Of a stretch of 39,522 nucleotides of DNA, positions 23,863-30,930 are shown one piece after another. Position 1 is the first letter of the stretch. Each line of letters begins with the position of its first letter. The DNA is taken from NCBI GenBank assembly GCA_018829905.1, contig JAHJST010000026.1, positions 1 to 39,522 of the forward strand. Direction: 5' to 3'. Position numbers and translations under genes: made by a program. The notes beneath the pieces are model-generated. The model was given only the letters and a program-made list of their open reading frames with translations, was not told the origin of the DNA and searched no databases. Source of the stretch: Patescibacteria group bacterium (lineage in GTDB: Bacteria; Patescibacteriota; Minisyncoccia; RBG-13-40-8-A).

Positions 23863-24456
23863 ATGAAAAAATTAGATATTATTGCAAGTTTAATTTTGGG
23901 TGAAATCTTTGCAATATTTTTAGGATTTGTTTTAAGGGGATTGGGATTTTCTTTATTTCCTATTTATATATTGTATTTTATTTTACCTGTTTTAGCATTA
24001 ATTGGTGTTTGGACTTTTTATCTTATTGGTAAAAAAATTCCTATTGCTTTTCAATTTGGTAAATACGCAGTAACTGGTTTTGCTAATACAGCTGTAGATT
24101 TTGGTGTTTTAAACTTATTAATGTGGATGACTAGTGTTTATTCAGGAAAAAGTATTTTTCTTTTAAATAGTATTTCTTTTTTAATTGCTGTTATTCATTC
24201 ATATTTTTGGAATAAGTTTTGGGCATTTAAATCAAAAGATAAAAATATTGCTGGTCAGTTTTTGCAGTTTGTTGTTATTTCTTTAGTTGCTGTTTTAATT
24301 AATGGTGCAATTGTTTATGCTATAAGTAGTTTGGTTTCGCCAATGTTTAATTTAAGCATTGAAGCTTGGGCTAATATTGCTAAGGCTCTAGCAACCGTTG
24401 TGTCATTAATTTGGAATTTCTTAGGTTATAAATTCATTGTATTTAAGAAAAAATGA
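23863..24456 (+). CDS. GtrA-family membrane protein
   Basis: 197 aa from ATG 23863, one base after the preceding stop. Six probable helices. The GtrA domain starts near residue 66 (FQFGKYAVTGFANTAVDFGVLNLL), with SYFWNKFWAFKSKD and, at the end, IWNFLGYKFIVFKKK, both typical of GtrA proteins. These take part in moving or modifying lipid-linked sugars for surface polysaccharides. Two extra helices at the N-terminus are not part of the usual four-helix GtrA unit. Its stop overlaps the dnaX start by ATGA. Confidence 0.82.
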   Translation: MKKLDIIASLILGEIFAIFLGFVLRGLGFSLFPIYILYFILPVLALIGVWTFYLIGKKIPIAFQFGKYAVTGFANTAVDFGVLNLLMWMTSVYSGKSIFLLNSISFLIAVIHSYFWNKFWAFKSKDKNIAGQFLQFVVISLVAVLINGAIVYAISSLVSPMFNLSIEAWANIAKALATVVSLIWNFLGYKFIVFKKK

Positions 24457-25541
24457 AAGACTTAGTTCTATATAGGAAATATAGGCCTCAGACGTTTTCT
24501 GAGGTCTCTGGACAGGATCATGTAGTAAAAACACTACTTAGTGCTTTAAAGTCCGGAAAAGTGGCTCATGCATACTTATTTGCTGGGCCACGTGGTGTTG
24601 GAAAAACAACTACAGCCAGATTATTGGCTAAAGCTGTTAATTGTTTAGATTCTTCTTCTTTAGAGCCATGTAATAAGTGTGATTCATGTTTAGAGATTAT
24701 GGAAAATAGAGCAATGGATTTGATTGAAATAGATGCTGCTTCTAATAGGGGAATCGAAGAAATTAGAGAATTAAGAGAAAGAATTAGATTTACTCCTATT
24801 AAGGGGAAGTATAAAGTATTTGTAATTGATGAAGCTCATCAATTAACAAAAGAAGCATTTAATGCTCTTTTAAAAACTTTAGAAGAACCACCAGCTCATG
24901 CAATATTTATTTTAGCCACTACCGAAGCTCATAAAATGCTTCCCACAATTATTTCTCGTGTTCAAAGATTTGATTTTAAAAAATTTGGTTTAAATGATAT
25001 TTTAGATAGATTAGAATTAATTTCTAAAAAAGAAAAAGTAAAAGCTGATAAAAAAGCCTTAAGAATTATTGCTTTAAATGCTGAGGGACATATGAGAGAT
25101 GCTGAAAGCATGCTTGGTAAGGTTATGGCTTTTTCTGGCGATAAAGAAATATCTGTTGAAGATGTTGAAAATATCCTGGGGATTGTTGATATTAATTTAG
25201 CTATAAAATTCATTGATTTATTGGCTGATAAAGATTCTAAAAAGGCTTTAGAATTTATTGACAAGTTTATAAATCAAGGATATGATTTAGTTCAGTTTAT
25301 CCAATCTTTAATTAATTATTCTAGAAAATTACTTTTAATTAAAATTAGTAAAGATTTATCTAAATTAATTAAAGAAGAATTAAGTTCTGAGCAATTAAAT
25401 ACAGCAATAAAGCAAGCAGATAAATTTTCTATTGAAGAATTATCTAAAATTATTGAAATATTCATTGAAACCTTATTTAAAATGAAAAGATCCTCTTTTC
25501 CTCAATTAGAAGTGGAGCTTGCTGTTGTTGAAATTTGTTAG
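24453..25541 (+). CDS. dnaX: DNA polymerase III gamma-like subunit (DnaX, no tau extension)
   Basis: 362 aa; clamp-loader ATPase. Typical start LYRKYRPQTFSEVSGQDHV, Walker A GPRGVGKT at residues 45-52, zinc module C64, C73, C76, C79, Walker B VFVIDEAHQLT, sensor 1 ILATTEAHKMLPTIISR with the trans-acting SRxQRFDFK. The protein ends after domain III, so the C-terminal tau region that links the clamp loader to the polymerase and helicase in E. coli is absent. Its start lies within the GtrA gene stop and its own stop TAG abuts the first base of a tRNA gene. Confidence 0.95.
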   Translation: MKDLVLYRKYRPQTFSEVSGQDHVVKTLLSALKSGKVAHAYLFAGPRGVGKTTTARLLAKAVNCLDSSSLEPCNKCDSCLEIMENRAMDLIEIDAASNRGIEEIRELRERIRFTPIKGKYKVFVIDEAHQLTKEAFNALLKTLEEPPAHAIFILATTEAHKMLPTIISRVQRFDFKKFGLNDILDRLELISKKEKVKADKKALRIIALNAEGHMRDAESMLGKVMAFSGDKEISVEDVENILGIVDINLAIKFIDLLADKDSKKALEFIDKFINQGYDLVQFIQSLINYSRKLLLIKISKDLSKLIKEELSSEQLNTAIKQADKFSIEELSKIIEIFIETLFKMKRSSFPQLEVELAVVEIC

Positions 25542-25612
25542 TGCCGGGTCGTCTAACGGCAGGACTCCAAATTTTGGATTTGGCTATCGGGGTTCGAATC
25601 CCTGCCCGGCAA
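25542..25612 (+). tRNA. tRNA-Gln (anticodon TTG)
   Basis: Cloverleaf by eye: acceptor TGCCGGG/CCCGGCA (25542-25548/25605-25611), D-arm GTCT ... GGAC, anticodon stem CCAAA/TTTGG with loop TTTTGGA (anticodon TTG), T-arm CGGGG-TTCGAAT-CCCTG, discriminator A at 25612. The 3' CCA is not encoded. The gene begins at the very next base after the dnaX stop, so it is probably cut out of the same transcript. About 100 bases of AT-rich sequence without visible features follow before the next gene. Confidence 0.9.
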
Positions 25613-25714
25613 ATTAAATTTTATTCAAGACGGACAGCAAATATTTAATTAACCCATTGCTTTTTAAGTAAGAATAGTGCATACTCTATATTGTAATAAG
25701 TAATATATAAATAT

Positions 25715-26200
25715 ATGAGAGATTTTAAACAAAATAAAGGAAAGCGTTTCGGCAGTGGTTATAAAGGCGGATTTGACAGGAAAGATAGAGGTCCAGTCAC
25801 TATGCATCAAGTAGTTTGTGATCAATGCGGGAAGCCTTGCGAGGTACCTTTCCGTCCAACCGATGGCAAACCGGTGTATTGCAATGTTTGTTTTAGAGAT
25901 AAAAGAGAAACTGGAAATAATAGAGGAAGCGATAGATTCCCGCAAAAAAAATTTAATAATTATAAAACTTCCATCAAAACCGATTTTGGGAGCAGTATTA
26001 GTAAAGAAAATAATGATGAGTTGAAGAAGCAACTAGTAATATTGAATGTAAAAATGGATCAACTTATTAAGGCAGTAGAGGCTATAACAAATACTAAACC
26101 ATTGGTGGTAGAAAAAAAAGTGAATGAAGTAGTAAAAATGCTTCCAATTGTTAAGGTTGAAAAATTGACAAAAAGGGTTTCAAAAAAGAAAAAAAACTAA
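25715..26200 (+). CDS. CxxC zinc-ribbon protein with basic ends
   Basis: 161 aa. Residues 1-29 are rich in Lys, Arg and Gly (NKGKRFGSGYKGGFDRKDRG), like an RNA-binding tail. Residues 31-62 hold a zinc ribbon C35-x2-C38-x17-C56-x2-C59 with the sequence CDQCGKPCEVPFRP ... PVYCNVC. The spacing is identical to the ribbon at the end of the ATPase at 12055. Residues 98-125 can form a coiled coil (NDELKKQLVILNVKMDQLIKAVEAI) and the end is KKKK. Small proteins with this ribbon are frequent in candidate phyla bacteria by my recollection; the role is unknown, RNA or protein binding being likely. TAATAT at 25701-25706 gives leaderless spacing to the ATG. Confidence 0.78.
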   Translation: MRDFKQNKGKRFGSGYKGGFDRKDRGPVTMHQVVCDQCGKPCEVPFRPTDGKPVYCNVCFRDKRETGNNRGSDRFPQKKFNNYKTSIKTDFGSSISKENNDELKKQLVILNVKMDQLIKAVEAITNTKPLVVEKKVNEVVKMLPIVKVEKLTKRVSKKKKN

Positions 26201-26212
26201 ATTTAAAAAAAT

Positions 26213-26294
26213 AAAGCCGTCTATCCAAGTCAGCAATCTTGAGTACAGTTTAAGCAAACCGAAAGAGACTAAATCGTCAAAAAGGCGGTTTTTT
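26213..26294 (+). other. Stem-closed non-coding segment ending in a T-run
   Basis: AAAGCCGTC (26213-26221) pairs with GGCGGTTTT (26284-26292) over nine positions with two G-T pairs, enclosing about 62 nt and followed by further T. It contains a possible inner CTTGA...TTTAAG arm and an AAACCG/CGGTTT alternative with the right arm. It can serve as the terminator of the zinc-ribbon gene; the large folded loop is unusual for a simple terminator and would allow a switch between two pairings. Confidence 0.4.
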
Positions 26295-26313
26295 AATAGA
26301 ATGAAATAGAATT

Positions 26314-26889
26314 ATGAAAATATTAAAAGCAGAATTTATCAAAGGAGTGATTGGTGATGATTATAGTGTTAGAGATGACCTTTCTCAAATCGCTTTTTTG
26401 GGTCGTTCTAATGTGGGAAAATCAAGCGTGATCAATTCCTTAATCGGTCAGAAGCAAATTGTCAGAGTTAGCAGGATTCCGGGAAAAACCCGCGAAGCGA
26501 ATTTTTTTCGCATTGATAATTCTTTCTATTTTGTAGATTTTCCAGGATATGGTTATGCTAAGCGTTCAATAAAAGAACGTAACAAAATGATTAAGAGAAT
26601 TTTTTGGTATATAGCGTATTCTAATGTTAGGCCTAAGGCTGTTATGCTGATTATAGACGTTAAAGTCGGATTGACTGATCTTGATCGCGAGATGATAAAA
26701 ATTCTTCAAAAAAATGAGCATAATATTATTATTATCGCGAATAAGATTGATAAATTAGGAAAGATTGCGACAGAAAAAAATATCTCTGCTATTAAAGAAA
26801 AATTGCCGCAGATATTAATTTTTCCTTACTCGGCAAAAACAAAAAAAGGGAAAGATAAATTAATTGAAAAAATTGCTAGTTTTGTATAA
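26314..26889 (+). CDS. engB: Ribosome-biogenesis GTPase EngB/YsxC
   Basis: 191 aa. G1 GRSNVGKS at residues 30-37, SRIPGKTREANFF (switch I, G2), DFPGYGYAKRS (G3), ANKIDK (G4), YSAKTKKG (G5). EngB is needed for late assembly of the large ribosomal subunit. Codon choice differs from most of the window (more CGT/CGC, GCG, ATC). The start is the first ATG after the folded segment at 26213-26294; TAGAAT at 26297-26302 is a possible -10. No ribosome site is evident. Confidence 0.93.
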   Translation: MKILKAEFIKGVIGDDYSVRDDLSQIAFLGRSNVGKSSVINSLIGQKQIVRVSRIPGKTREANFFRIDNSFYFVDFPGYGYAKRSIKERNKMIKRIFWYIAYSNVRPKAVMLIIDVKVGLTDLDREMIKILQKNEHNIIIIANKIDKLGKIATEKNISAIKEKLPQILIFPYSAKTKKGKDKLIEKIASFV

Positions 26890-26926
26890 AAAGACCCAGA
26901 CCGAGACGGATCAGAGAAACATTCGG

Positions 26927-27022
26927 AAAAGACCTTAGTTTACTTTCAAAATCTCGGTACCAGACCGTAGTAGCCAGCCACTATGTGCTAGTGACTGAAG
27001 AAGGATAAAAAAATTAAAAAAT
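26927..27022 (+). repeat. Leader element, copy A (before the DUF218 gene)
   Basis: Shares with copy B (27777-27880) AAAAGACC, TTTAC[C/T]TTCAAAA, GTAGCCAGCCA (26970-26980) and TGTGCTAGTGAC[C/T]GAAGA in the same order. Copy A folds into a hairpin CGGT-ACCAG-ACCG (26955-26967) and a hairpin CACTA-TGTGC-TAGTG (26979-26993). It ends directly before the ATG at 27023. No recognised RNA family. Confidence 0.6.
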
Positions 27023-27679
27023 ATGAAAGAAAAATTTTCTATTGAAAATAAAGAACAAGAGACTTTTAAGGAAATATTACCTGAAAAATTTGAAGCCCTT
27101 GTTGTACTTGGTAAAAATTGGCGTGAGTATCCACCAAAGAAAGCCAATAAAGATTGGCCACTTCGACTAAGCATAGAATCAAAAATGTCTGCTTTGGCAG
27201 CTGGAGAGATGTTTAAAGCAGGACTAACAGATAAAATTATTTTTTCTACTGGTAAGACAGCAGGCAAGTATTGGCCATCGGAAGCAGAGATTATGTCTGA
27301 TTATTTAAAAAAAAATTATTCTATTCCTGATGATGCCATTATATTAGAGAAAGAATCTATTGACACAGTAGAAAATGCAGAAATGGTTGCAGAAATTATT
27401 GAGAAACACAATATTAAAAACATTGCTCTAATGACTTCTCATTATCATTTGAAGCGTTCTGTGGGTCTTTTTAATGACTATGGCATGGAAGTCCATTCTT
27501 TTCCGTCTGAAGAGATGATTAAAAAACGCTCTTCTCATTATGAAAAATTTGTTGAGAATTATTTAAAATCTGGACGAGTAAAAAAGGAAAAAATAAAAGA
27601 AGCAGTTTTAAGAAGTCTTCTAGTAATTGATTCTAAGGGTAAAATTCCTAGAATTATTACAAAGAGACGAGGAAAATGA
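27023..27679 (+). CDS. DUF218 (YdcF/SanA-like) protein
   Basis: 218 aa. The DUF218 core is visible: ALVVLGKNW near residue 25, a long helical segment SKMSALAAGEMFKAGLTDKIIFSTGKT, SEAEIMSDYL, ILEKESIDTVENAEM (the S-x-x-T-x-x-N motif) and IALMTSHYHLKRSVGLF (the TS-x-x-H-x-x-R motif). The family is thought to act in envelope or cofactor metabolism; the reaction is not established. No membrane anchor is present, unlike SanA, so it is probably cytoplasmic. The N-terminal 20 residues are an acidic tail. It is preceded by repeat copy A rather than by a ribosome site. Confidence 0.8.
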   Translation: MKEKFSIENKEQETFKEILPEKFEALVVLGKNWREYPPKKANKDWPLRLSIESKMSALAAGEMFKAGLTDKIIFSTGKTAGKYWPSEAEIMSDYLKKNYSIPDDAIILEKESIDTVENAEMVAEIIEKHNIKNIALMTSHYHLKRSVGLFNDYGMEVHSFPSEEMIKKRSSHYEKFVENYLKSGRVKKEKIKEAVLRSLLVIDSKGKIPRIITKRRGK

Positions 27680-27776
27680 CTTTTAAAAAGTAGATTTTAG
27701 GCCGAAGTTGGAAGGATTGAGTGATTGAGACGGGCTCGCCTCGCTGAGTCGAAGCGGGTTCAAGGAAAACACTTAA

Positions 27777-27880
27777 AAAAGACCCGAACTTGCCCCGTGA
27801 CGAAGCTTTTCGGGGTTTACCTTCAAAACAGGGGTTCTAAACCGAGGTAGCCAGCCATTTTGTGCTAGTGACCGAAGAGG
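27777..27880 (+). repeat. Leader element, copy B (before the 205-aa membrane gene)
   Basis: Homologous to copy A, with an added hairpin CCCCG ... CGGGG (about 27793-27815). The first conserved hairpin is GGTT-CTA-AACC (27833-27843), different in sequence but in the same place as in copy A. The second is CATTT-TGTGC-TAGTG (27856-27870), in which a C-G pair of copy A is replaced by T-G; the innermost pair is lost. The 3' end is 30 nt before the ATG at 27911. The stretch 27680-27776 before it holds one more short stem (CTCGCT/AGCGGG) and nothing else that I can name. Confidence 0.6.
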
Positions 27881-27910
27881 CTAAAAATTAAAAAATAAAT
27901 TTTAAAACAA

Positions 27911-28528
27911 ATGAAACAGAAAGTCGAAGAATTAATACATGAATTAAAACATCACGTGCCTTTTACAATATTTGCAACAATAGTTGCTATTGTTGTTGTA
28001 ATTTTTATTGTTTATTTTATGAGCCAAGAAATTCCAAAAAGTTTCTTTCATAGTTTACATTTTTTGCATATCTTTGTTTCTTCAATGGTAACGACAGCGA
28101 TATTTTATAAATATAAAAGTAATATTTTTCAAGCTATTTTAGTTGGAATTATGGGAGCAATAATTATTGGAAGTTTGAGCGATGTTGTTTTTCCTTATTT
28201 GGGTGGAATTATTTTAAATTTGAAAATAGAATTTCATTTACCAATAATAGAAAAAACATTTTTGATTCTAATGATTTCTTTGATTGGAAGTTTTGTTGGT
28301 GCGTATTATAAGACAACTAAAATACCTCACTTTATCCATGTTTTCTTATCAGTATTTGCTAGCTTGTTTTATTTGTTGGTATTTAGCTCTTTTTTTAGCT
28401 TAATTTATTTTTTGGGAGCATTTTTAATAGTTTTTATTTCGGTTATAATTCCTTGTTGTGCGAGTGATATTCTCTTTCCTTTTATTTTCTTGAGAGAGAA
28501 AATAAAAAATACAGGTGTTAATAAATAG
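27911..28528 (+). CDS. Six-helix membrane protein, unknown
   Basis: 205 aa. A histidine-bearing start (ELIHELKHHVPFT) precedes six membrane helices: about residues 19-38, 49-65, 73-95, 113-133, 144-166 and 168-192. HSLHFLHIFVSSMVTTAIFY, SLSDVVFPYLGG and HFIHVFLSVFASLFYLL are conserved-looking and place His and Asp residues in or near the membrane, as in metal-ion carriers. I have a weak memory of similar proteins in archaea and bacteria annotated as putative metal transporters but cannot confirm it. It is preceded by repeat copy B. No operon partner: a strong promoter for a different unit begins 30 nt after its stop. Confidence 0.7.
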   Translation: MKQKVEELIHELKHHVPFTIFATIVAIVVVIFIVYFMSQEIPKSFFHSLHFLHIFVSSMVTTAIFYKYKSNIFQAILVGIMGAIIIGSLSDVVFPYLGGIILNLKIEFHLPIIEKTFLILMISLIGSFVGAYYKTTKIPHFIHVFLSVFASLFYLLVFSSFFSLIYFLGAFLIVFISVIIPCCASDILFPFIFLREKIKNTGVNK

Positions 28529-28557
28529 AGATATTTCTGATTTTTTGTTTAAAAAGT

Positions 28558-28585
28558 TTGACAAATTATATCAGTATGATATAAT
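28558..28585 (+). promoter_or_regulatory. Consensus promoter of the candidate 58-nt RNA
   Basis: TTGACA (28558-28563), 16-nt spacer ending in TGA, TATAAT (28580-28585). Both hexamers are perfect and the -10 is extended. It is the best promoter in the window, yet transcription from it would meet a strong terminator about 60 nt later. Confidence 0.75.
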
Positions 28586-28591
28586 GATAAT

Positions 28592-28650
28592 TGAATGAGT
28601 GGTCGTGGAAAAATTCTACGGCAGGGGGCTTCCGAGGAAGCCCCCTTTTT
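28592..28650 (+). ncRNA. Candidate short non-coding RNA with terminator
   Basis: Between the consensus promoter and the terminator lies one small hairpin, CGTGGAA-AAA-TTCTACG (28604-28620, one G-T pair). The terminator is GGGGGCTTC-CGAG-GAAGCCCCC (28624-28645) followed by TTTTT. The whole unit is about 58 nt. It could be a small RNA, or an attenuated leader, although the next gene has its own promoter at 28707. No known RNA family is recognised. Confidence 0.5.
28624..28650 (+). terminator. Strong GC-rich intrinsic terminator
   Basis: Nine-base-pair perfect stem with a CGAG tetraloop and five T. It is by far the most GC-rich stem in the window. Confidence 0.9.
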
Positions 28651-28706
28651 ATTTAAATAATTGCAAGAATAATTTTAATACATTCCAGCCTTTGACTATT
28701 AAACTA

Positions 28707-28735
28707 TTGATTTTTCTAGGGTTTTTTGATAAAGT
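28707..28735 (+). promoter_or_regulatory. Promoter of the 87-aa gene
   Basis: TTGATT (28707-28712), 17-nt spacer containing an AGGGTTTTTTGA tract, TAAAGT (28730-28735) with extended TGA. The same layout recurs before purB. Confidence 0.6.
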
Positions 28736-28773
28736 AAAGGCAAGTTTGCACATTTCAATTTAAGGAGAATAAA

Positions 28774-29037
28774 ATGAAAGAAAATACTGGCCCAGTTTAT
28801 GTAGTAGGACAACATGTTTCCACTTATCGTTGTGGAGAACTTGCTATGGTGATTGGATTGGAAATCGTTAAATCTGAAAATGGTATATCAAGAGGAATTT
28901 GTTTTCGTGTTATGTTTATTGATGGCGAAGAAAATCATATTCCTTTGATAGAAGTCGGTAATGAAAATGCTGTATACCGATTACTTACACCTAATGAGAT
29001 TGAATTAAAATTAAAGAAACCGTTAGATGGTGAATGA
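28774..29037 (+). CDS. Small 87-aa protein, unknown
   Basis: 87 aa, starting at ATG 28774 with AAGGAG 7 nt before it. Mostly beta-type sequence (GPVYVVGQHVSTYRCGELAMVIGLEIV ... ICFRVMFIDGEENHIPLIEV) with a short helical end (TPNEIELKLKKPL). The repeated V/I pattern with G and D turns suggests a small barrel of the SH3 or KOW type, which is inference only. Family not recognised. It forms its own unit, with promoter, ribosome site and a terminator at 29055-29104. Confidence 0.65.
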   Translation: MKENTGPVYVVGQHVSTYRCGELAMVIGLEIVKSENGISRGICFRVMFIDGEENHIPLIEVGNENAVYRLLTPNEIELKLKKPLDGE

Positions 29038-29054
29038 GTTTTTAGAAAATCTTT

Positions 29055-29104
29055 AAAGGGGGGTTAACTTAGTTGAAGAAATTAATAATTAAGTTAGTCC
29101 TTTT
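29055..29104 (+). terminator. Terminator after the 87-aa gene
   Basis: TAACTTA (29065-29071) with TAAGTTA (29090-29096), extended by AAAGG (29055-29059) with CCTTT (29099-29103), followed by a short T-run. Confidence 0.6.
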
Positions 29105-29161
29105 GTTATATGGGGTTTAATATTGTTTGGTGTTGAGAGATTATATTTTAAGTAAGAATTC

Positions 29162-29190
29162 TTGATTCTTTCAAGGTTTTTTGGTAATCT
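29162..29190 (+). promoter_or_regulatory. Promoter of purB
   Basis: TTGATT (29162-29167), 17-nt spacer containing CAAGGTTTTTTGG, TAATCT (29185-29190) with extended TGG. Closely resembles the promoter at 28707-28735 in hexamers, spacing and spacer sequence. Confidence 0.6.
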
Positions 29191-29229
29191 GTGAGTGTAA
29201 ACAAGATCATTAACAAAGGAGAAAAGAAT

Positions 29230-30717
29230 ATGATTAAACGGTATGAAGATTCAGAAATTGCCATGATTTGGTCTGACGAGAACAAATTGAATCTTTGGCA
29301 AAAAACAGAATTGGCAGTAATTAAGGCGAGAGTCAAATTGGGATATGTATCTCAAGAAATATTTAATAAGATTTCCAAGATTCTTTTAAAAACACCAATT
29401 GACCTTGACTGGTGGAAAAAACGTGACAATGAAATTCATCATGATCTGCAGGCATTTATTGATGAACGTCTTCGTTTTTTATCCATTGATCTTCAGCGCT
29501 TTCTTCATGAGCGTATGACTTCTTATGATACTGAGGAGCCGGCCTTCTCACAAATGCTTAAAAAATCCTTGTCGCGGGTACACGACTTTTTTTCAGAATT
29601 AATGCAGGATATTGCAAAATTAGCGTTACATTATCGTTACACAATTATGAACGCTCGTACTCATGGTCAAGAAGCAGAGCTACAGAGTTTTGGTAAGCGT
29701 TGTCTTACTTGGTATCGTGAATTACAAGTTGATCTGGATAATTTAAAGAGAGCTGAGAAAAATCTTTGTTTTTCTAAACTTTCCGGAGCAGTGGGAAATT
29801 ACGGAGGCATAGATCCAGAACTTGAGAAAGAAGCTTTGAAAATACTTGGCTTCAAACCCTTTTATGGAGCAACGCAAATTATACCCAGAGCAGTTTTCGC
29901 ACCAATTGCCCAGGCATTAGCTCAAATAGTCTCAACCTTGAATAAAATCGCTATTGATGTTCGTTTAGGCGCTAGAAGTGGCAGAGCTATTTGTCAGGAA
30001 CCTTTTGCTAAAAAACAAAAAGGTTCATCTAAAATGCCTCACAAGAAAAACACCATTTCTACTGAGCAGACAGAAGGTATGGCAAGAATGGCGAATAAGT
30101 TTTTCCAGATGATTATGGATAATATTCCAACATGGGAGGAAAGATCAATTGAACAATCTTGTGTGGAAAGAGTGGCTTGGCCAGATCTTTTCCATGTGGT
30201 GGTACGTTCCATAAAAGTCATGACCAAGATACTTACTGGTCTACGAGTTTATCCTGACGTTATGATTCAAGAGATAATTGAATCTCGTGGATGTTATGCT
30301 GCAGGTGAGGCTAAAGAAGTTTTAAGGGAACTAGGGGTTGAATTCGGACTTACTAGCGAGGAAGCGTATCGAATTATTCAACTTGCTGCTTTTAATGTAT
30401 TTAGGTCAACAAAAATGGCTCAAGAAATTCGGGAAAGTCCGCCAACTTCCTTGATCGAGGCAGATTCATGGTTTGAGAAATTCAAAAATACTTCACCTCC
30501 ACCCGTGGATTCTATTCAGGAAATTATTATTGAAGCAAGGATAGAGACTTCCGAAGACCTTGAAGCTACTGATTACGATGTTCAAAGGTGGAACAGCGTT
30601 CTTTCTAAAATATTTCAAAACCAAGAGAATCTTTTACGCTGGAACCAGATTTTTTTACCTTCATATTTATTGCGAAATGAGACCAGACTATTTCAGGAGG
30701 TGTTGGGCGCAAAATAA
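29230..30717 (+). CDS. purB: Adenylosuccinate lyase
   Basis: 495 aa from ATG 29230, chosen because AAAGGAG lies 8 nt before it and because the family begins with M-I-x-R-Y...IWSDE-x-K, as here. It splits adenylosuccinate to AMP and fumarate, and SAICAR in de novo purine synthesis. The fumarase/aspartase superfamily signature GSSKMPHKKNTISTEQ is present near residues 270-285, NARTHGQEAELQSFGKR holds the catalytic-His region, and GAVGNYGG a further conserved loop. No other purine genes are near. Codon choice is richer in CGT, GCG and CTT than in the flanking AT-rich genes. It is monocistronic with a terminator at 30738-30775. Confidence 0.93.
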   Translation: MIKRYEDSEIAMIWSDENKLNLWQKTELAVIKARVKLGYVSQEIFNKISKILLKTPIDLDWWKKRDNEIHHDLQAFIDERLRFLSIDLQRFLHERMTSYDTEEPAFSQMLKKSLSRVHDFFSELMQDIAKLALHYRYTIMNARTHGQEAELQSFGKRCLTWYRELQVDLDNLKRAEKNLCFSKLSGAVGNYGGIDPELEKEALKILGFKPFYGATQIIPRAVFAPIAQALAQIVSTLNKIAIDVRLGARSGRAICQEPFAKKQKGSSKMPHKKNTISTEQTEGMARMANKFFQMIMDNIPTWEERSIEQSCVERVAWPDLFHVVVRSIKVMTKILTGLRVYPDVMIQEIIESRGCYAAGEAKEVLRELGVEFGLTSEEAYRIIQLAAFNVFRSTKMAQEIRESPPTSLIEADSWFEKFKNTSPPPVDSIQEIIIEARIETSEDLEATDYDVQRWNSVLSKIFQNQENLLRWNQIFLPSYLLRNETRLFQEVLGAK

Positions 30718-30737
30718 GGAGTGAGATCATTAAGTAG

Positions 30738-30775
30738 TCGGGGGATTGTGCCAATGGCAATTCCCTGATTTTTTT
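30738..30775 (+). terminator. Intrinsic terminator after purB
   Basis: TCGGGGGATTGTGCC (30738-30752) pairs with GGCAATTCCCTGA (30756-30768) with a two-base bulge and two G-T pairs, followed by seven T. Confidence 0.8.
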
Positions 30776-30830
30776 AATCGTCAACCAGAGTTTTAATAAT
30801 TCCAGTGGTAGGAATTTCTTTTAATTACAG

Positions 30831-30858
30831 GGCAAATTACTATATGATAGTGACCGAG
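30831..30858 (+). repeat. Possible diverged copy C of the leader element
   Basis: TACTA-TATGA-TAGTG (30838-30852) followed by ACCGAGA resembles the second hairpin and following bases of copies A and B. It lies in the purB-Fic gap and is followed by a terminator at 30880. Only this short part matches, so homology is uncertain. Confidence 0.3.
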
Positions 30859-30879
30859 ACGGTTTGAAATATCAAAAAA

Positions 30880-30905
30880 TCCGAGATTTATTTTCTCGGG
30901 TTTTT
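30880..30905 (+). terminator. Second intrinsic terminator in the purB-Fic gap
   Basis: TCCGAGA (30880-30886), loop TTTATTT, TCTCGGG (30894-30900), then TTTTT. No ORF lies between this and the purB terminator 105 nt earlier, so it would end either readthrough RNA or a short non-coding transcript that includes copy C. Confidence 0.75.
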
Positions 30906-30930
30906 AATTTAAAAGTAATTATGAATTATC

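Noticed and set aside
26213-26294. SRP RNA or other named structured RNA
   Set aside because: No GGAAG...AGCAG core or other family signature was found; it is kept as an unnamed stem-closed segment.
28595-28660. Possible 21-aa leaderless ORF in the candidate RNA
   Set aside because: An ATG lies about 3 nt after the predicted transcript start, but the frame runs through the terminator stem and its stop would come after the T-run, so the RNA would end before the stop.
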